Below, in pieces: positions 1 to 8,959 of a stretch of DNA of 64,000 bases. The notes beneath the pieces are model-generated. The model was given only the letters and a program-made list of their open reading frames with translations, was not told the DNA's origin and made no database searches. Where the stretch lies: the NCBI RefSeq assembly GCF_013170845.1, contig NZ_CP033367.1, positions 248,001-312,000 of the forward strand. Direction: 5' to 3'. The number at the start of each line of letters is the position of its first letter. Within the stretch, counting starts at the first letter, position 1. The DNA comes from Mesorhizobium loti R88b. Its GTDB lineage: Bacteria; Pseudomonadota; Alphaproteobacteria; Rhizobiales; Rhizobiaceae. The position numbers and the translations under genes were made by a program.

Positions 1-373
1 CGGCTCGATTGAAGTCGGCCGCCGTCGCACCCTTCTTCTGCATCAGCGCGGTGTGGAGATCGTGGTAGAACAGGTGCAGCCACAAGACATCCGCTGGCTG
101 CGTGACCTCCGGCATCGCCACGAGGTCCGTCGATACGGCTTCGACGTTCTCTCGGCCCGGCTCCTTAGCAAGCGTCCGCATGAGACCGACCGGATCGTTC
201 TTGAAGTGGGCGACTTCGGCCGGCACGAAGCTGTAGACTCGCCCCTCTGGCCCGACGATGTCGGAGAACAGGCGCGTCCAGTCGCCGTCGCCTGGGTAGA
301 CGTCAATGACAGTGGAGCCCGCATCTACACGTGCGAACCGGATCAACTCGGATAGCTTGGATTGGTCGTACAT
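1..373 (-). CDS. Class I SAM-dependent methyltransferase (3' end cut off by window)
   Basis: The reading frame begins with ATG at 373, behind a GGAG ribosome-binding site, and runs off the left edge of the window after about 124 codons. The N-terminus has a short helix and then VIDVYPGDGDWT (about residues 22-33), which fits the glycine-rich motif I that binds S-adenosylmethionine in class I methyltransferases. An acidic residue after the next strand and a hydrophobic strand (DVLWLHLFYHD) fit the Rossmann fold. The motif reads GDGDW rather than the usual GxGxG, as in some rhizobial methyltransferases that act on small molecules. The substrate cannot be told. The 108-bp gap to the next gene suggests separate transcription. 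Confidence 0.7.
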   Translation of the reverse strand, partial: MYDQSKLSELIRFARVDAGSTVIDVYPGDGDWTRLFSDIVGPEGRVYSFVPAEVAHFKNDPVGLMRTLAKEPGRENVEAVSTDLVAMPEVTQPADVLWLHLFYHDLHTALMQKKGATAADFNRA

Positions 374-480
374 CGGAATCTCCGTTACGGTTGGGCATTA
401 GACGAGCGTGCGGCGTATAATGGGGCGATTTTCGGCTTATCTACCGTCTCTCCGAGCTGATGGCCGAAGATGGCCAGCCA

Positions 481-894
481 TTATGCGGCCACGGCCGCGC
501 CCATCTGCGCGGCGCGTGCCAGTGCTTGTGTGTCGACGTATTCCCGGATGTTGGTCAGTCTGCCATCCCGGACCGTGATCGCGAAAATCCAGTCGTCCTC
601 GAACGTCTTGTTCGTAGCTTTGATCTTCCCCTTGGCAAATCCGACGACGAGGACACGGTCTCCTTGCGCCACGAACTCCCGGGGTTCCGTGGACGTTTCT
701 ATCGACTTGGAGGCCGTCTCAAGCAAATCCGTTAGCCCGGCGTGTCCGTGGCGCGTTCCGGCCAGCGGCCAGTCCTTCCCCGGAATGATCCACTCGATGT
801 CTTCGGCGGCCAACGCCAGCAGAGCTTCCTTGTCGCCGCTGCCGATTGCGGCGAAGAAGTCCTTCACGGTCTGGATGTTCTTCTCAATGCTCAT
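481..894 (-). CDS. NTF2-like / SnoaL-like domain protein
   Basis: A 137-residue protein of the NTF2-like superfamily (cone-shaped alpha+beta barrel, SnoaL/limonene-epoxide-hydrolase type). The seed pattern is clear: VKDFFAAIGSGDKEALLALAAEDIEWIIPG at the N-terminus, spelled as helix then strand, followed by two basic strands and FAITVRDGRLTNIREYVD near the C-terminus. Start ATG 894 was chosen because GGAGAAA lies 6 bases upstream; an in-frame start 30 bases earlier has no such site. It lies in a minus-strand run with a small NADP oxidoreductase and two SDR enzymes, so a role in a redox or detoxification pathway is possible. The exact reaction is unknown. Confidence 0.75.
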   Translation of the reverse strand: MSIEKNIQTVKDFFAAIGSGDKEALLALAAEDIEWIIPGKDWPLAGTRHGHAGLTDLLETASKSIETSTEPREFVAQGDRVLVVGFAKGKIKATNKTFEDDWIFAITVRDGRLTNIREYVDTQALARAAQMGAAVAA

Positions 895-975
895 GGGAAT
901 TTCTCCATTTCGCTTGGATCGCATCGCGCTCGATCCGATCCGTGCATCGTGGCCCTGCCGGTTGGCATGTCGTGT

Positions 976-1578
976 TCATCCGTCGAACTTGACCAGGTCC
1001 TTGAAGATCAGGTGGCCCCAGCTGTTTCCGCGCGCCTGGACCAGCAGCCCTCCGTCCGAAAGCCCGCCAAGTCTGATCGGCGCGAAACCGAGATTTTCCG
1101 CGAGCGTACCAATCTCCGCCGCGGCAGCGTCATCGTCGCTCGCCAAGAACACGACTCTCCTGCCACCATGCACGGCCGGATCCTGGTCAAGGGTGGCAGC
1201 GATCAAATGGTTGAAGCCCTTGACCAGCCTTGCACCGGAGAAAGCCTTCGCGATGAACTTGGAAGAAGGCTGTCCTTCCAGTTTCTCAGGGGGCACGCCG
1301 TAGGCATTGGTCACATCAACGATGGTCTTCCCCTGCCAGGTGGCGAGCGCCTTCGCGACATTCGGGTGCGACTCGAAACGGACCGCCAAAAAGATGATGT
1401 CCGCCTTGACGGCCTCCGCCAGTGTTTTGGGAATGATCGTAGGTCCGATGGCGGTCGCAGCGGCTGCAAAGCGTTCCGGGTCGCGCGTGGTTGCAACGGA
1501 TACTTCCATGCCCTTGCGGGCAAACGCCTTGGCCAAGGCCTGGCCGATATTGCCGAAGCCGATGATTGCGTAGCTCAC
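976..1578 (-). CDS. NADP oxidoreductase, F420-dependent-type Rossmann protein
   Basis: A 200-residue protein that opens directly with a dinucleotide-binding fingerprint, YAIIGFGNIGQALAKAF (GxGxxG), with a following TTRDPERF region that could contact the NADP 2'-phosphate. The family (NADP oxidoreductase coenzyme F420-dependent) includes enzymes reducing small substrates with NADPH. The GTG start at 1578 is preceded by AGGAGAA at good spacing; the open frame extends 36 codons further but with non-conserved sequence. It is 92 bp downstream of an SDR gene on the same strand, so the three oxidoreductases here may be co-regulated by the divergent LysR protein. The substrate is unknown. Confidence 0.75.
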   Translation of the reverse strand: MSYAIIGFGNIGQALAKAFARKGMEVSVATTRDPERFAAAATAIGPTIIPKTLAEAVKADIIFLAVRFESHPNVAKALATWQGKTIVDVTNAYGVPPEKLEGQPSSKFIAKAFSGARLVKGFNHLIAATLDQDPAVHGGRRVVFLASDDDAAAAEIGTLAENLGFAPIRLGGLSDGGLLVQARGNSWGHLIFKDLVKFDG

Positions 1579-1670
1579 AATGTTTCTCCTATCTTGTGTT
1601 GGAACTAAAGTTTGAGAAGCGGGATCACCACTGGCGGGTTTGAGGGGCCAGCCACGGGACCGCGCCGGGC

Positions 1671-2423
1671 TCAGACCTGCGCCCAACCACCATCGACCGC
1701 GAGATCTATACCGGTGATGTAGGAGCTTTCATCCGAGGCGAGGAACGTGAGGGCAGCCGCGATTTCCTCTGGCTTGCCCCTGCGACCCATTGGGATCTGT
1801 GCAGCAAACTGGGCGACCGCCTGCTCGGCTTGCTCAGCGTTAAGGCCGGTCGTTGTCGCCAAGGCGGGAGTCTCGATCGCGCCAGGGCTCATCGTATTGA
1901 CGCGGATATTGCGGTCCTTCAGTTCCAGTGTCCAAGACCGCGAGAAGCTGCGCACTGCCGCCTTACTTGCTGCGTAGGTGCTGAACGCTGGCAGCCCCAT
2001 CACATTCGAGACCGAAGAGTTCAGAATGATCGATCCGCCGTCTTTGAAGAGGGGAAGGGCCTTCTGCACCGTAAAGAACAACCCCTTCACGTTCACATCG
2101 AAGGTCTGGTCAAAATGGGCCTCGGTTGCTGCCGCGAGCGGCGCGACTGTCCCTGCGCCCGCGTTCGCGAAGAGAATGTCGATGTGACCATGTTTCTCTT
2201 TCACCGTGGCGTAGAGCCGGTCCAGATCTTCCAAGCGTGACACGTCGCCCACGACCGCCGTAACATTACTCTTGATGAAGGCTGCGGCCTCCTTCAGCTC
2301 TTTCTCCCGTCGCCCAGTGATTACGACGTGTGCACCTTCCTCCACAAAGCGCTTGGCGGTGGCCAAGCCAATCCCGCTGCTTCCGCCCGTGATGACTGCG
2401 ACTTTGCCTTCGAGTTTTTTCAT
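1671..2423 (-). CDS. SDR family oxidoreductase (copy 1)
   Basis: A 250-residue classical short-chain dehydrogenase/reductase. Visible motifs are the cofactor-binding TGGSSGIG (residues 12-19), NAG (about 88-90), a catalytic serine in NSSVSN, and the catalytic YAASK. The arginine in TGRREKE after the second strand suggests NADP preference. It ends in the usual DGGW near the C-terminus and lacks any extra domain. A close paralogue lies just upstream (2492-3226). Both belong to the minus-strand group divergent from the LysR regulator, a common arrangement for stress- or aldehyde-induced SDRs. The substrate cannot be predicted. Confidence 0.88.
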   Translation of the reverse strand: MKKLEGKVAVITGGSSGIGLATAKRFVEEGAHVVITGRREKELKEAAAFIKSNVTAVVGDVSRLEDLDRLYATVKEKHGHIDILFANAGAGTVAPLAAATEAHFDQTFDVNVKGLFFTVQKALPLFKDGGSIILNSSVSNVMGLPAFSTYAASKAAVRSFSRSWTLELKDRNIRVNTMSPGAIETPALATTTGLNAEQAEQAVAQFAAQIPMGRRGKPEEIAAALTFLASDESSYITGIDLAVDGGWAQV

Positions 2424-2491
2424 GATCTTTCACCTTTGATTGTGTGTGTTGTTTTGTCGTAAAGTTTGAGGAGCGTGGTCCCGCATCGGGC

Positions 2492-3226
2492 TCAGAGTTG
2501 CGCAAGACCGCCATCGACGGCGACCTCGCTGGCGGTCATGAAGCTGCTGTCCGACGACGCGAGAAAGGCCGCCGCCGCTGCGATCTCCGCCGGATCGGCC
2601 ATGCGCTGGAGCGGAGTCATCGCGCCGTAGGCTTTCTGGCCCTCCTCGCCCAGCGCTTCCTTCGCGAGTTCAGTCGCCGTCGCCCCGGGCGACAACACAT
2701 TGACCCGGATGCCGGTGCCCTTCAGGTCCTCTGCCCAGGTCCTCGCGAGATTGCGCACTGCCGCCTTGCTCGCGCTGTAGGCGGTGAACCCCGGGGCGCC
2801 CGTGGTGCCGGCGCTCGATCCGGTCAGGATGATCGAACCGCCCGGGCCCATGAGCGGCAGCGCCTTCTGGACCGTGAAAATCGTGCCCTTCACATTGGTG
2901 TCGAAGGTTTCGTCAATGTGCTCGGCGGTGATCTGGCCGAGCGGAAGCGGGCTTCCCGCCCCGGCATTGGCGAAGACGATATCGAGGCTTCCGCGCTCGG
3001 CCTTCACAGCCGCGTAGAGCCGGTCGAGGTCGGCCTCATCCGAGACCGAGCCCTTCACCGCGCGAGCATTGGGGCCGAGGTCCGCCACGGCGGCGTCGAG
3101 CGCTTCCTGGCGGCGGCCGAAGATGAAGACGAAGGCGCCTTCCTCGACGAATCGTTTTGCCGCCGCGCGGCCGATGCCGGTGGCGCCGCCGGTGATGACG
3201 GCGGTCTTTCCATTCAATCTGGTCAT
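2492..3226 (-). CDS. SDR family oxidoreductase (copy 2)
   Basis: A 244-residue classical SDR, clearly paralogous to the protein encoded just downstream at 1671-2423. It has TGGATGIG for the cofactor, NAGAG, a catalytic serine in TGSSAG and the catalytic YSASK. The ATG at 3226 sits about 8 bases after GGAAGGA and was preferred to an ATG three codons upstream that nearly touches the same site. This is the first gene of the minus-strand group, with a 271-bp divergent region between it and the LysR gene. It is probably part of that regulator's target set (inference). Function beyond NAD(P)H-dependent oxidoreduction is unknown. Confidence 0.88.
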   Translation of the reverse strand: MTRLNGKTAVITGGATGIGRAAAKRFVEEGAFVFIFGRRQEALDAAVADLGPNARAVKGSVSDEADLDRLYAAVKAERGSLDIVFANAGAGSPLPLGQITAEHIDETFDTNVKGTIFTVQKALPLMGPGGSIILTGSSAGTTGAPGFTAYSASKAAVRNLARTWAEDLKGTGIRVNVLSPGATATELAKEALGEEGQKAYGAMTPLQRMADPAEIAAAAAFLASSDSSFMTASEVAVDGGLAQL

Positions 3227-3497
3227 GACGTGCATCCTTCCAGGCTTCCGCCTTGGTCATTCGGGAACGCCCCGAGACCATCAAGATGGGTCTGCCGAGG
3301 TCAGGCGTTGAGTGAGGAAGAGCGCACATCGGCGGTGCAAAACCGATCCGGCATAGCTATCAACGGCAGCGGCGACGATAAGGTTCCTGTGTTCGGAATT
3401 GGGCCCTTACGTCAACAGGTGCTATAATGGCCGCACTGTGCTGTTGTGCGACAAGTCAGAGCTTTGGAAGGCGCACCGCGCGGTGCGGGATTGCACC

Positions 3498-4394
3498 ATG
3501 ATCGACTGGGATGACGTTCGCTACTTTCTTGCCGTCGCACGCGGAGGCTCGGTGCGGGCTGCTGCCAAGCGCCTTGGTGTGAACCACGCGACCGTACTGC
3601 GACGCATCGCTCAGCTTGAGGGACGCCTGGGCGCGCACATGTTCGAAAAGCTGCCTTCGGGCTACCGCCTGACGGCCGCCGGGGAGGAGGTCCTCGAGCT
3701 CGCGGAACAGATGGAAGTGTCGTCGCACCAGTTGGAGACGCGCGTCTTCGGGCGTGACCAGAGCGCGCGCGGGCTTTTACGGGTGACGCTTCCACCGTTC
3801 CTCGCCACACACCTGCTCATGCCGGATCTTGCCGATTTCGCGCGTCTGCATCCGGACATCGAGATGGAAATCTTGACGTCCGGCGAGGTGGCAAATCTGA
3901 CCAACCGAGAGGCCGACGTCGCGATCCGCATTGTCGCCGACCGCAAGACCCTGCCGCTTAATCTTCACGGCCTGAAGGGACCGGAGCTGTTCAGCGGCGT
4001 CTACATGTCTCGCGATCGACTGGCCGCGTTGCGTGCGGGCGCGCCTGATCCTATCCGGTGGATCGTCATAGACAATCATGGAATCCCGGCCTGGGCGCGC
4101 GAGGGAGAAGTTCACACCACGGGAGTTCCGTTCAGGACCCCGGACGCCGAGACGCAGATCGTCGCGGCGCAGCAGGGGATCGGGATGACGAAACTGCCGT
4201 GCTTCGTCGGAGATGCCGATACTCTATTGGTGAGGGTGCCGGGCACCGGCCTGCCCATGCATGGGACGCTCTGGCTTCTCACACAGGGGGAGGCACGCAA
4301 GACGAAGCGCGTGCGGCTCTTTACCGAGTTCGTATCCCGCAGGCTCGCCGCCCACGCTCCGCTTCTCGCGGGGCTGTCTGTATCGCACGACTGA
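3498..4394 (+). CDS. LysR-type transcriptional regulator
   Basis: A 298-residue LysR-type regulator. The N-terminal winged helix-turn-helix is plain: MIDWDDVRYFLAVARGGSV, then AAAKRLGVNHATVLRRIAQLE, followed by the linker helix and a substrate-binding domain from about residue 90 (RVTLPPFLATHLLM). ATG 3498 was chosen because it begins the conserved DWDDVRYF segment; only a weak GGGA precedes it. The gene is divergent from the SDR/oxidoreductase group, the classic LysR layout, so it likely controls that group and itself in response to an unknown co-inducer. It ends 89 bp from the convergent exoP gene. Confidence 0.9.
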   Translation: MIDWDDVRYFLAVARGGSVRAAAKRLGVNHATVLRRIAQLEGRLGAHMFEKLPSGYRLTAAGEEVLELAEQMEVSSHQLETRVFGRDQSARGLLRVTLPPFLATHLLMPDLADFARLHPDIEMEILTSGEVANLTNREADVAIRIVADRKTLPLNLHGLKGPELFSGVYMSRDRLAALRAGAPDPIRWIVIDNHGIPAWAREGEVHTTGVPFRTPDAETQIVAAQQGIGMTKLPCFVGDADTLLVRVPGTGLPMHGTLWLLTQGEARKTKRVRLFTEFVSRRLAAHAPLLAGLSVSHD

Positions 4395-4483
4395 CGCGCG
4401 GCAGGTCGCCGGGATCCAACCTTGGCGCATGAACGGGGCTTCATCGCCAATTCCGTCAAGGCTGAACTCCAGGTAGCCGCTGC

Positions 4484-6871
4484 CTAGACCGACGTCTTGC
4501 TCCGCACCTCGGACTTGTCGAGATAATAGCTCGAGTATTTGTCGAAGAATTTCTCCGACGCGCCGAACGATCCATATTTGGCGAGCTTCTTCAGGTCGAC
4601 CTTGTTCAGCACCGCGCCGACGATCTTGTTGGCGACATAGGGTTCGGATTCCAGCATCGACCGCACCATGGCGCGCGGCGTGCGGCCCCATTCGGTGACC
4701 AGCACGAAGCCGTCGACCAACGGTGCGAAGGCCTTGGCGTCGACCACCGGCCCGAGCGGCGGCAGATCGACGACAATGTACTCGAACGTCTCCTTGGCGT
4801 TCTCGACGAAGCGGCGCATTCCGGCCGAGGACAACAGCTCGCTGGTGTGCGAGAAGTTACCGCGCAGCACGGCGGGGATGATAGCGAGCTTCGTTTGCCG
4901 GTCGATCTTGCCGACGGATTGCCAAGTCTGGCCGTTGACCACGGCTTCCATCAGGCCCTGCTCGGCCTCCATGCCGAGGCTGCGGCTGAGGCCCGGATTG
5001 CGCAAGTCACCGTCGATGAGCAGCGTCCTGGCGCCGTTGGCGGCCAGCAGGCCGGCGAGATTGGCCGCGACCGTAGACTTGCCTTCGCCGGGAAGCACCG
5101 AAATGACGCCGATGACGCGGCTGCCTTGCCCTTCCATGACGACGTCGAAGGCGATCTTGGCGCTGCGCAGCGTTTCGGCGAACATCGATGCCGGAGCGTC
5201 GATGCTGACCCGCATGCGCGCTCGTCTTTCGAGGGCGGCCGGCGATCTGGCGACCTTCTGATCCGGCTGCGCCTCGTCCTGCTTGTCCTCCTTGGCGGGT
5301 TTGCTGCCGATGGTCGGCAGGTAGCCGAGGAATTTGAGGCCGACGCGGTCGCGCACGTCCTCGCCGGTGCGGAAGAACCGCTCGTTGAACTCGTTAAGGC
5401 CGCCAAAGCCGGCGCCCATCAGCACCCCGAGCACGAGCGAGAGCCCAAGCACCACCACCGTGCGCGGGCTCGAAGCCGCCTGCGGCATCGACGCGTCCGA
5501 GATGATGCGGATCTTGCCGACCGGGAAGGATTGCTGCTGGGCGGCTTCCTCGTAGCGACCAAGGAATGTTTGGTAGAGCGTGGTGAGCGCCGTCGCCTTC
5601 TGGTCGAGGTCGCGCAACTGGACCTGCGACTGGTTGTCGATGGAGCTCTTGCCCTGCGCCGATGCGACATTGGCCCTGAGCGCGGTCTCGCGCGCCAGCG
5701 CCACCTCATATTCGTTGCGATAGCTTTCGGTCAGTTGCTTCAGCTCGCCGAAAATCTGCGTCGAAATGTCGGCCTTCTCCTTGGCCAGCGCCACCGCCTG
5801 TGGATGCTGCGGGCCGAAATTGGCCTCGACGTCCTGCAGCCGCTTGGCGACCGTGAGATAACGGGTCTTCAGCGAAGCGATCACCGAGCTGCTCGGCTGG
5901 TCGGCCGATATGGCGGCATCGTTGAAAGCGTTGTCGGAGCCGCTGTCGATAATCGCCTTGTACTGCTGGTAGCGGGCGCTGGCGCGTGCCGTGTCGGCCT
6001 GCGCTACGATCAGCTGGGCGTTCAGATCGGCAAGCTGCTTGTCGCTCATCAGCTGGCCGTCACTGTTTGCGGACAGTCCGTGTTCGGCCCTGAATTTCTC
6101 GACCGCCAGCGATGCCTGCTGCGAGCTCTCGCGCAGTTCCGTCAACCGACCCTGCAGCCAGACCGCCGCGCGCTCGGTGGCGTCGAAGCTGGCATCTAGC
6201 TGGTCGGCGAGATAGGCCTCGGCATAGGCCTTGGTGATCGCCGCCGACAATGCCGGGTCCGTCGACTGATAGCCGAGCGCGATGACGTAGCTTCGCCCGA
6301 CACGCTCCGCCCTCACCTCGTTCTGCAGCTTGAGGATTGCGTAGTCGCGACTCGACGTAGCGATAAGTGCATCACGGGTGGCAGGGTCGAGCTTGCTGAT
6401 GTCAGCTACGCCCGGAATGGTGGGACTGGGGCGGACAAGCTGGATCAGGCCGCGGATGAACCCGACACCCTTAGCCAGCGCCGACTGCGGCGGGTTCATG
6501 AAGGCATCGTTCTGGCTGAGCTTCAGCTTGTCAACGACCACGGCGGCAAGCCGCGTCGAGGTCAAGATCTCGATTTGGCTCAGAATGGCGGAATCGGTCT
6601 GCATCGTCGTCGACGCCGCCGAGATGTCGTCGACGATCTTGTTCAGGCCCTCGTCGATCAGCACGCTTGAGACCGAGACAAATTTGGGCGGCGTGGTCTG
6701 CAGATAGAGCATGCCCAGGAAAAGGCCGATGGCGGCGCACACGGCAACCACCTTGGCCTGCCGCGCGGCCATGCCAAGCAGCCGCTCGATATCGATGAAG
6801 TCTTCGCCGTTTCCTGCGTCCGAATTCGGCAATGGCATCCTCTTGTCGAGAGGAAAGTTGGCATAATTCAT
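4484..6871 (-). CDS. exoP: ExoP-like polysaccharide co-polymerase with tyrosine autokinase domain
   Basis: A 795-residue inner-membrane protein of the Wzz/BY-kinase family that sets exopolysaccharide chain length with the ExoQ polymerase. A Wzz domain begins near residue 25, with a first membrane segment at about 41-57. A long periplasmic coiled-coil stretch follows to about residue 450, then a second membrane segment (VVVLGLSLVLGVLMGAGF). The cytoplasmic kinase carries Walker A PGEGKST (about 594-600), Walker A' LLIDGDLRNPG and Walker B YIVVDLPP. The C-terminal tail is tyrosine-rich (YSSYYLDK), the usual autophosphorylation cluster. It is the last gene of the exoL-A-M-O-N-P order known from Sinorhizobium meliloti and lies 148 bp after exoN. 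Confidence 0.93.
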   Translation of the reverse strand: MNYANFPLDKRMPLPNSDAGNGEDFIDIERLLGMAARQAKVVAVCAAIGLFLGMLYLQTTPPKFVSVSSVLIDEGLNKIVDDISAASTTMQTDSAILSQIEILTSTRLAAVVVDKLKLSQNDAFMNPPQSALAKGVGFIRGLIQLVRPSPTIPGVADISKLDPATRDALIATSSRDYAILKLQNEVRAERVGRSYVIALGYQSTDPALSAAITKAYAEAYLADQLDASFDATERAAVWLQGRLTELRESSQQASLAVEKFRAEHGLSANSDGQLMSDKQLADLNAQLIVAQADTARASARYQQYKAIIDSGSDNAFNDAAISADQPSSSVIASLKTRYLTVAKRLQDVEANFGPQHPQAVALAKEKADISTQIFGELKQLTESYRNEYEVALARETALRANVASAQGKSSIDNQSQVQLRDLDQKATALTTLYQTFLGRYEEAAQQQSFPVGKIRIISDASMPQAASSPRTVVVLGLSLVLGVLMGAGFGGLNEFNERFFRTGEDVRDRVGLKFLGYLPTIGSKPAKEDKQDEAQPDQKVARSPAALERRARMRVSIDAPASMFAETLRSAKIAFDVVMEGQGSRVIGVISVLPGEGKSTVAANLAGLLAANGARTLLIDGDLRNPGLSRSLGMEAEQGLMEAVVNGQTWQSVGKIDRQTKLAIIPAVLRGNFSHTSELLSSAGMRRFVENAKETFEYIVVDLPPLGPVVDAKAFAPLVDGFVLVTEWGRTPRAMVRSMLESEPYVANKIVGAVLNKVDLKKLAKYGSFGASEKFFDKYSSYYLDKSEVRSKTSV

Positions 6872-7019
6872 CTTCGGTCCAATTCTGACTTGTCTGGCTC
6901 GCTGGTCCCCGGAAGATCGGGAGCATTGCTGGGCGCGGCACAGGCTTGATGCCGGACAGCACGGAGCCGGCCGGCCCCTTCGCCGTCAGCCGCCCGACAA
7001 TGCTCCCGAAAGATGGGCA

Positions 7020-7916
7020 TTATGCGGCTTCTTCCTGACGTTCATGCGACCGGACGAACTCCTGAAGCATCTCGAAAACCGGGCCCTTCATGTCGTCGCG
7101 CGCCAGCGCGAAGGCGATGTTGGCCTGGATGAAGCCTTCCTTGGAACCGCAGTCGAACATGCGGCCCAGGAAGGGCTGGGCAAAGAATGGCTGGTCCTTC
7201 GACAGGCGGACCATGGCATCGGTCAGCTGGATCTCGTTGCCGGCGCCGCGCTGCTGATTGCCGAGCAGCGCGAAGATCTCGGGCTGCAGGATATAGCGGC
7301 CGTTGATGTAGAAGTTCGACGGGGCGTTGGCCGGGGCCGGCTTTTCGACCATGGCCGAGACCTCGAAACCGCCGCCAATATCGGCGCCACGGCCGACGAT
7401 GCCGTATTTGTTGGTTTCGCTCGGATCGCAACGCTCCACTGCGATGACGTTGCCGCCGGTGCGTTCATAAAGCTCGACGGTTTCGGCGAGACATCCTCGC
7501 CCTCCGAAGGACACCATATCAGGCAGGAGCAGGGCGAATGGCTCGTTGCCGATGACCTCGCGGGCGCACCAGACCGCGTGACCGAGGCCTTGCGGCGACT
7601 GCTGGCGGATGAAGGAAGTGGCACCGGCCACCGGCAACATGCTTTCGAGCGCCTCCAGCTGGGTCTTCTTGCCGGTCTGCTCCAGGGTGCCGATCAATTC
7701 CGGATGCAGGTCGAAATAGTCCTCGATGACCGCCTTGTTGCGGCCGGTCACGAACACGATGTGCTCGATGCCGGCTTCGAAGGCCTCATCCACCGCATAT
7801 TGCACGACAGGCCTGTCGACGACGGGAAGCATTTCCTTCGGCATCGACTTGGTCGCCGGCAGGAAACGTGTTCCAAGCCCCGCCACCGGTATCACGGCCT
7901 TCCTGATTTTCTTCAT
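7020..7916 (-). CDS. exoN: UTP-glucose-1-phosphate uridylyltransferase (GalU/ExoN)
   Basis: A 298-residue GalU-family enzyme making UDP-glucose from UTP and glucose-1-phosphate, the donor for the glucosyltransferases encoded upstream. The N-terminus has the nucleotide-binding signature [21 protein letters not shown] at residues 12-32 (key residues Gly, Arg, Lys), then the [13 protein letters not shown] region, and later the conserved [14 protein letters not shown] and MVEKP segments. Length is normal for the family. It lies 74 bp after exoO and 148 bp before exoP in the same direction, in the same position as exoN of S. meliloti, so exoN is preferred over the generic galU. Confidence 0.93.
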   Translation of the reverse strand: MKKIRKAVIPVAGLGTRFLPATKSMPKEMLPVVDRPVVQYAVDEAFEAGIEHIVFVTGRNKAVIEDYFDLHPELIGTLEQTGKKTQLEALESMLPVAGATSFIRQQSPQGLGHAVWCAREVIGNEPFALLLPDMVSFGGRGCLAETVELYERTGGNVIAVERCDPSETNKYGIVGRGADIGGGFEVSAMVEKPAPANAPSNFYINGRYILQPEIFALLGNQQRGAGNEIQLTDAMVRLSKDQPFFAQPFLGRMFDCGSKEGFIQANIAFALARDDMKGPVFEMLQEFVRSHERQEEAA

Positions 7917-7990
7917 CGCAAATTCCTTCTGAGGAGATCGACTACAGTCCCTTCACAGGCCACGAAAAATCCCTCCATGTGCCTGCATCT

Positions 7991-8959
7991 TCACCTCCCC
8001 ACCCCCACGGCAAATTGTGCCGCTACGCGTCGCAACCGCACGGCGATCGGCATGCCCATATGCCTGACCGCCGCCGGGTCGCTGAGCGCCGTCCGGATCG
8101 CCTTGAGCGGGGACCGCGCCTTGATGTGCTGAACCATAGAAAGGAAGGAGGCCGCCTTGCGCAGGCTGCGGCCGCGCCGCGCAAACGCCGCCTGCGCTGC
8201 CTCATCCATCCGATGGGTTTGAGCGAACATCTCGTCTGCCTTGCGCATCGCTTCGACATGATGAAGCTCGAGCACACGCGAGATGGAGCCGCTGCGAATA
8301 TGATAGGCGTAGCCGATATCTGGTTCGACCACGCATCTGCCGCCCTTGGCGAGGGCATCGGCAAACAGGATATAGTCCTCGCCGATCCTCAGCTTCTCGT
8401 CATAGCGAAGCCGGTTTTCGTCCAGGAACCGGCGCTGGAAAATCGGCTTGAGGTAGCCGAGATTGAACTTCGATTCGAAGACGATATTGCCGGCGATGTA
8501 GGTGGCCAGCGAGATCTCACGCAAGCCTTCCAGATAGTGCCGCGGGAACATCGCATCCTCGATCACCCCGTCCTCGCGGATGACCTGGAGATTGTCGACA
8601 GCGATCTGGGCGTCCGCCTTTTCAGCACGGTCGATCATGGCGGCGATGCGCAGGGGAAAGACGGCGTCGTCGGAATCGAGAACCGCGATCCACCGGCCGC
8701 GGGCGACATCGAGCCCGGCATTCCTGGCGCCGCCGGGACCGCGATTCCTGGCCAGGGCGACGACGCGAACGATGTCCCCGGGATAGGCCCGCGCCACATC
8801 GAGCGTGGCATCGCGCGACTGGTCGTCGACGACGATGATCTCGACGCTGACACCCTTTTGCGCAATGGCGCTGGCAATCGCCCGGTCGAGCGTGGCCTCG
8901 GCATTGTAGGCGGCGATGACGAAAGAGACATCGGGGACGAAGGAGAGGTCAGGCTGCAC
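7991..8959 (-). CDS. exoO: GT2 family glucosyltransferase, ExoO-like
   Basis: A 322-residue GT-A fold glycosyltransferase of family 2. The N-terminus reads VSFVIAAYNAEATLDRAI, followed by VVDDQSRD and the metal-binding LDSDDAVF. GEDYILFADAL marks the acceptor/catalytic region. GTG 8959 is preferred: it has AAGGAGG about 6 bases upstream and overlaps the exoM end by 11 bp; the open frame upstream is unlike the family. In S. meliloti ExoO adds a beta-1,6-linked glucose to the growing lipid-linked succinoglycan unit; the same role is inferred here from position between exoM and exoN. It acts on the cytoplasmic face of the inner membrane. Confidence 0.87.
   Translation of the reverse strand: MQPDLSFVPDVSFVIAAYNAEATLDRAIASAIAQKGVSVEIIVVDDQSRDATLDVARAYPGDIVRVVALARNRGPGGARNAGLDVARGRWIAVLDSDDAVFPLRIAAMIDRAEKADAQIAVDNLQVIREDGVIEDAMFPRHYLEGLREISLATYIAGNIVFESKFNLGYLKPIFQRRFLDENRLRYDEKLRIGEDYILFADALAKGGRCVVEPDIGYAYHIRSGSISRVLELHHVEAMRKADEMFAQTHRMDEAAQAAFARRGRSLRKAASFLSMVQHIKARSPLKAIRTALSDPAAVRHMGMPIAVRLRRVAAQFAVGVGR

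Noticed and set aside
4847..6199. A 450-codon open frame antisense to exoP
   Set aside because: High third-position GC makes long antisense frames common here; it has no domain, and the opposite strand carries clear kinase and Wzz motifs.
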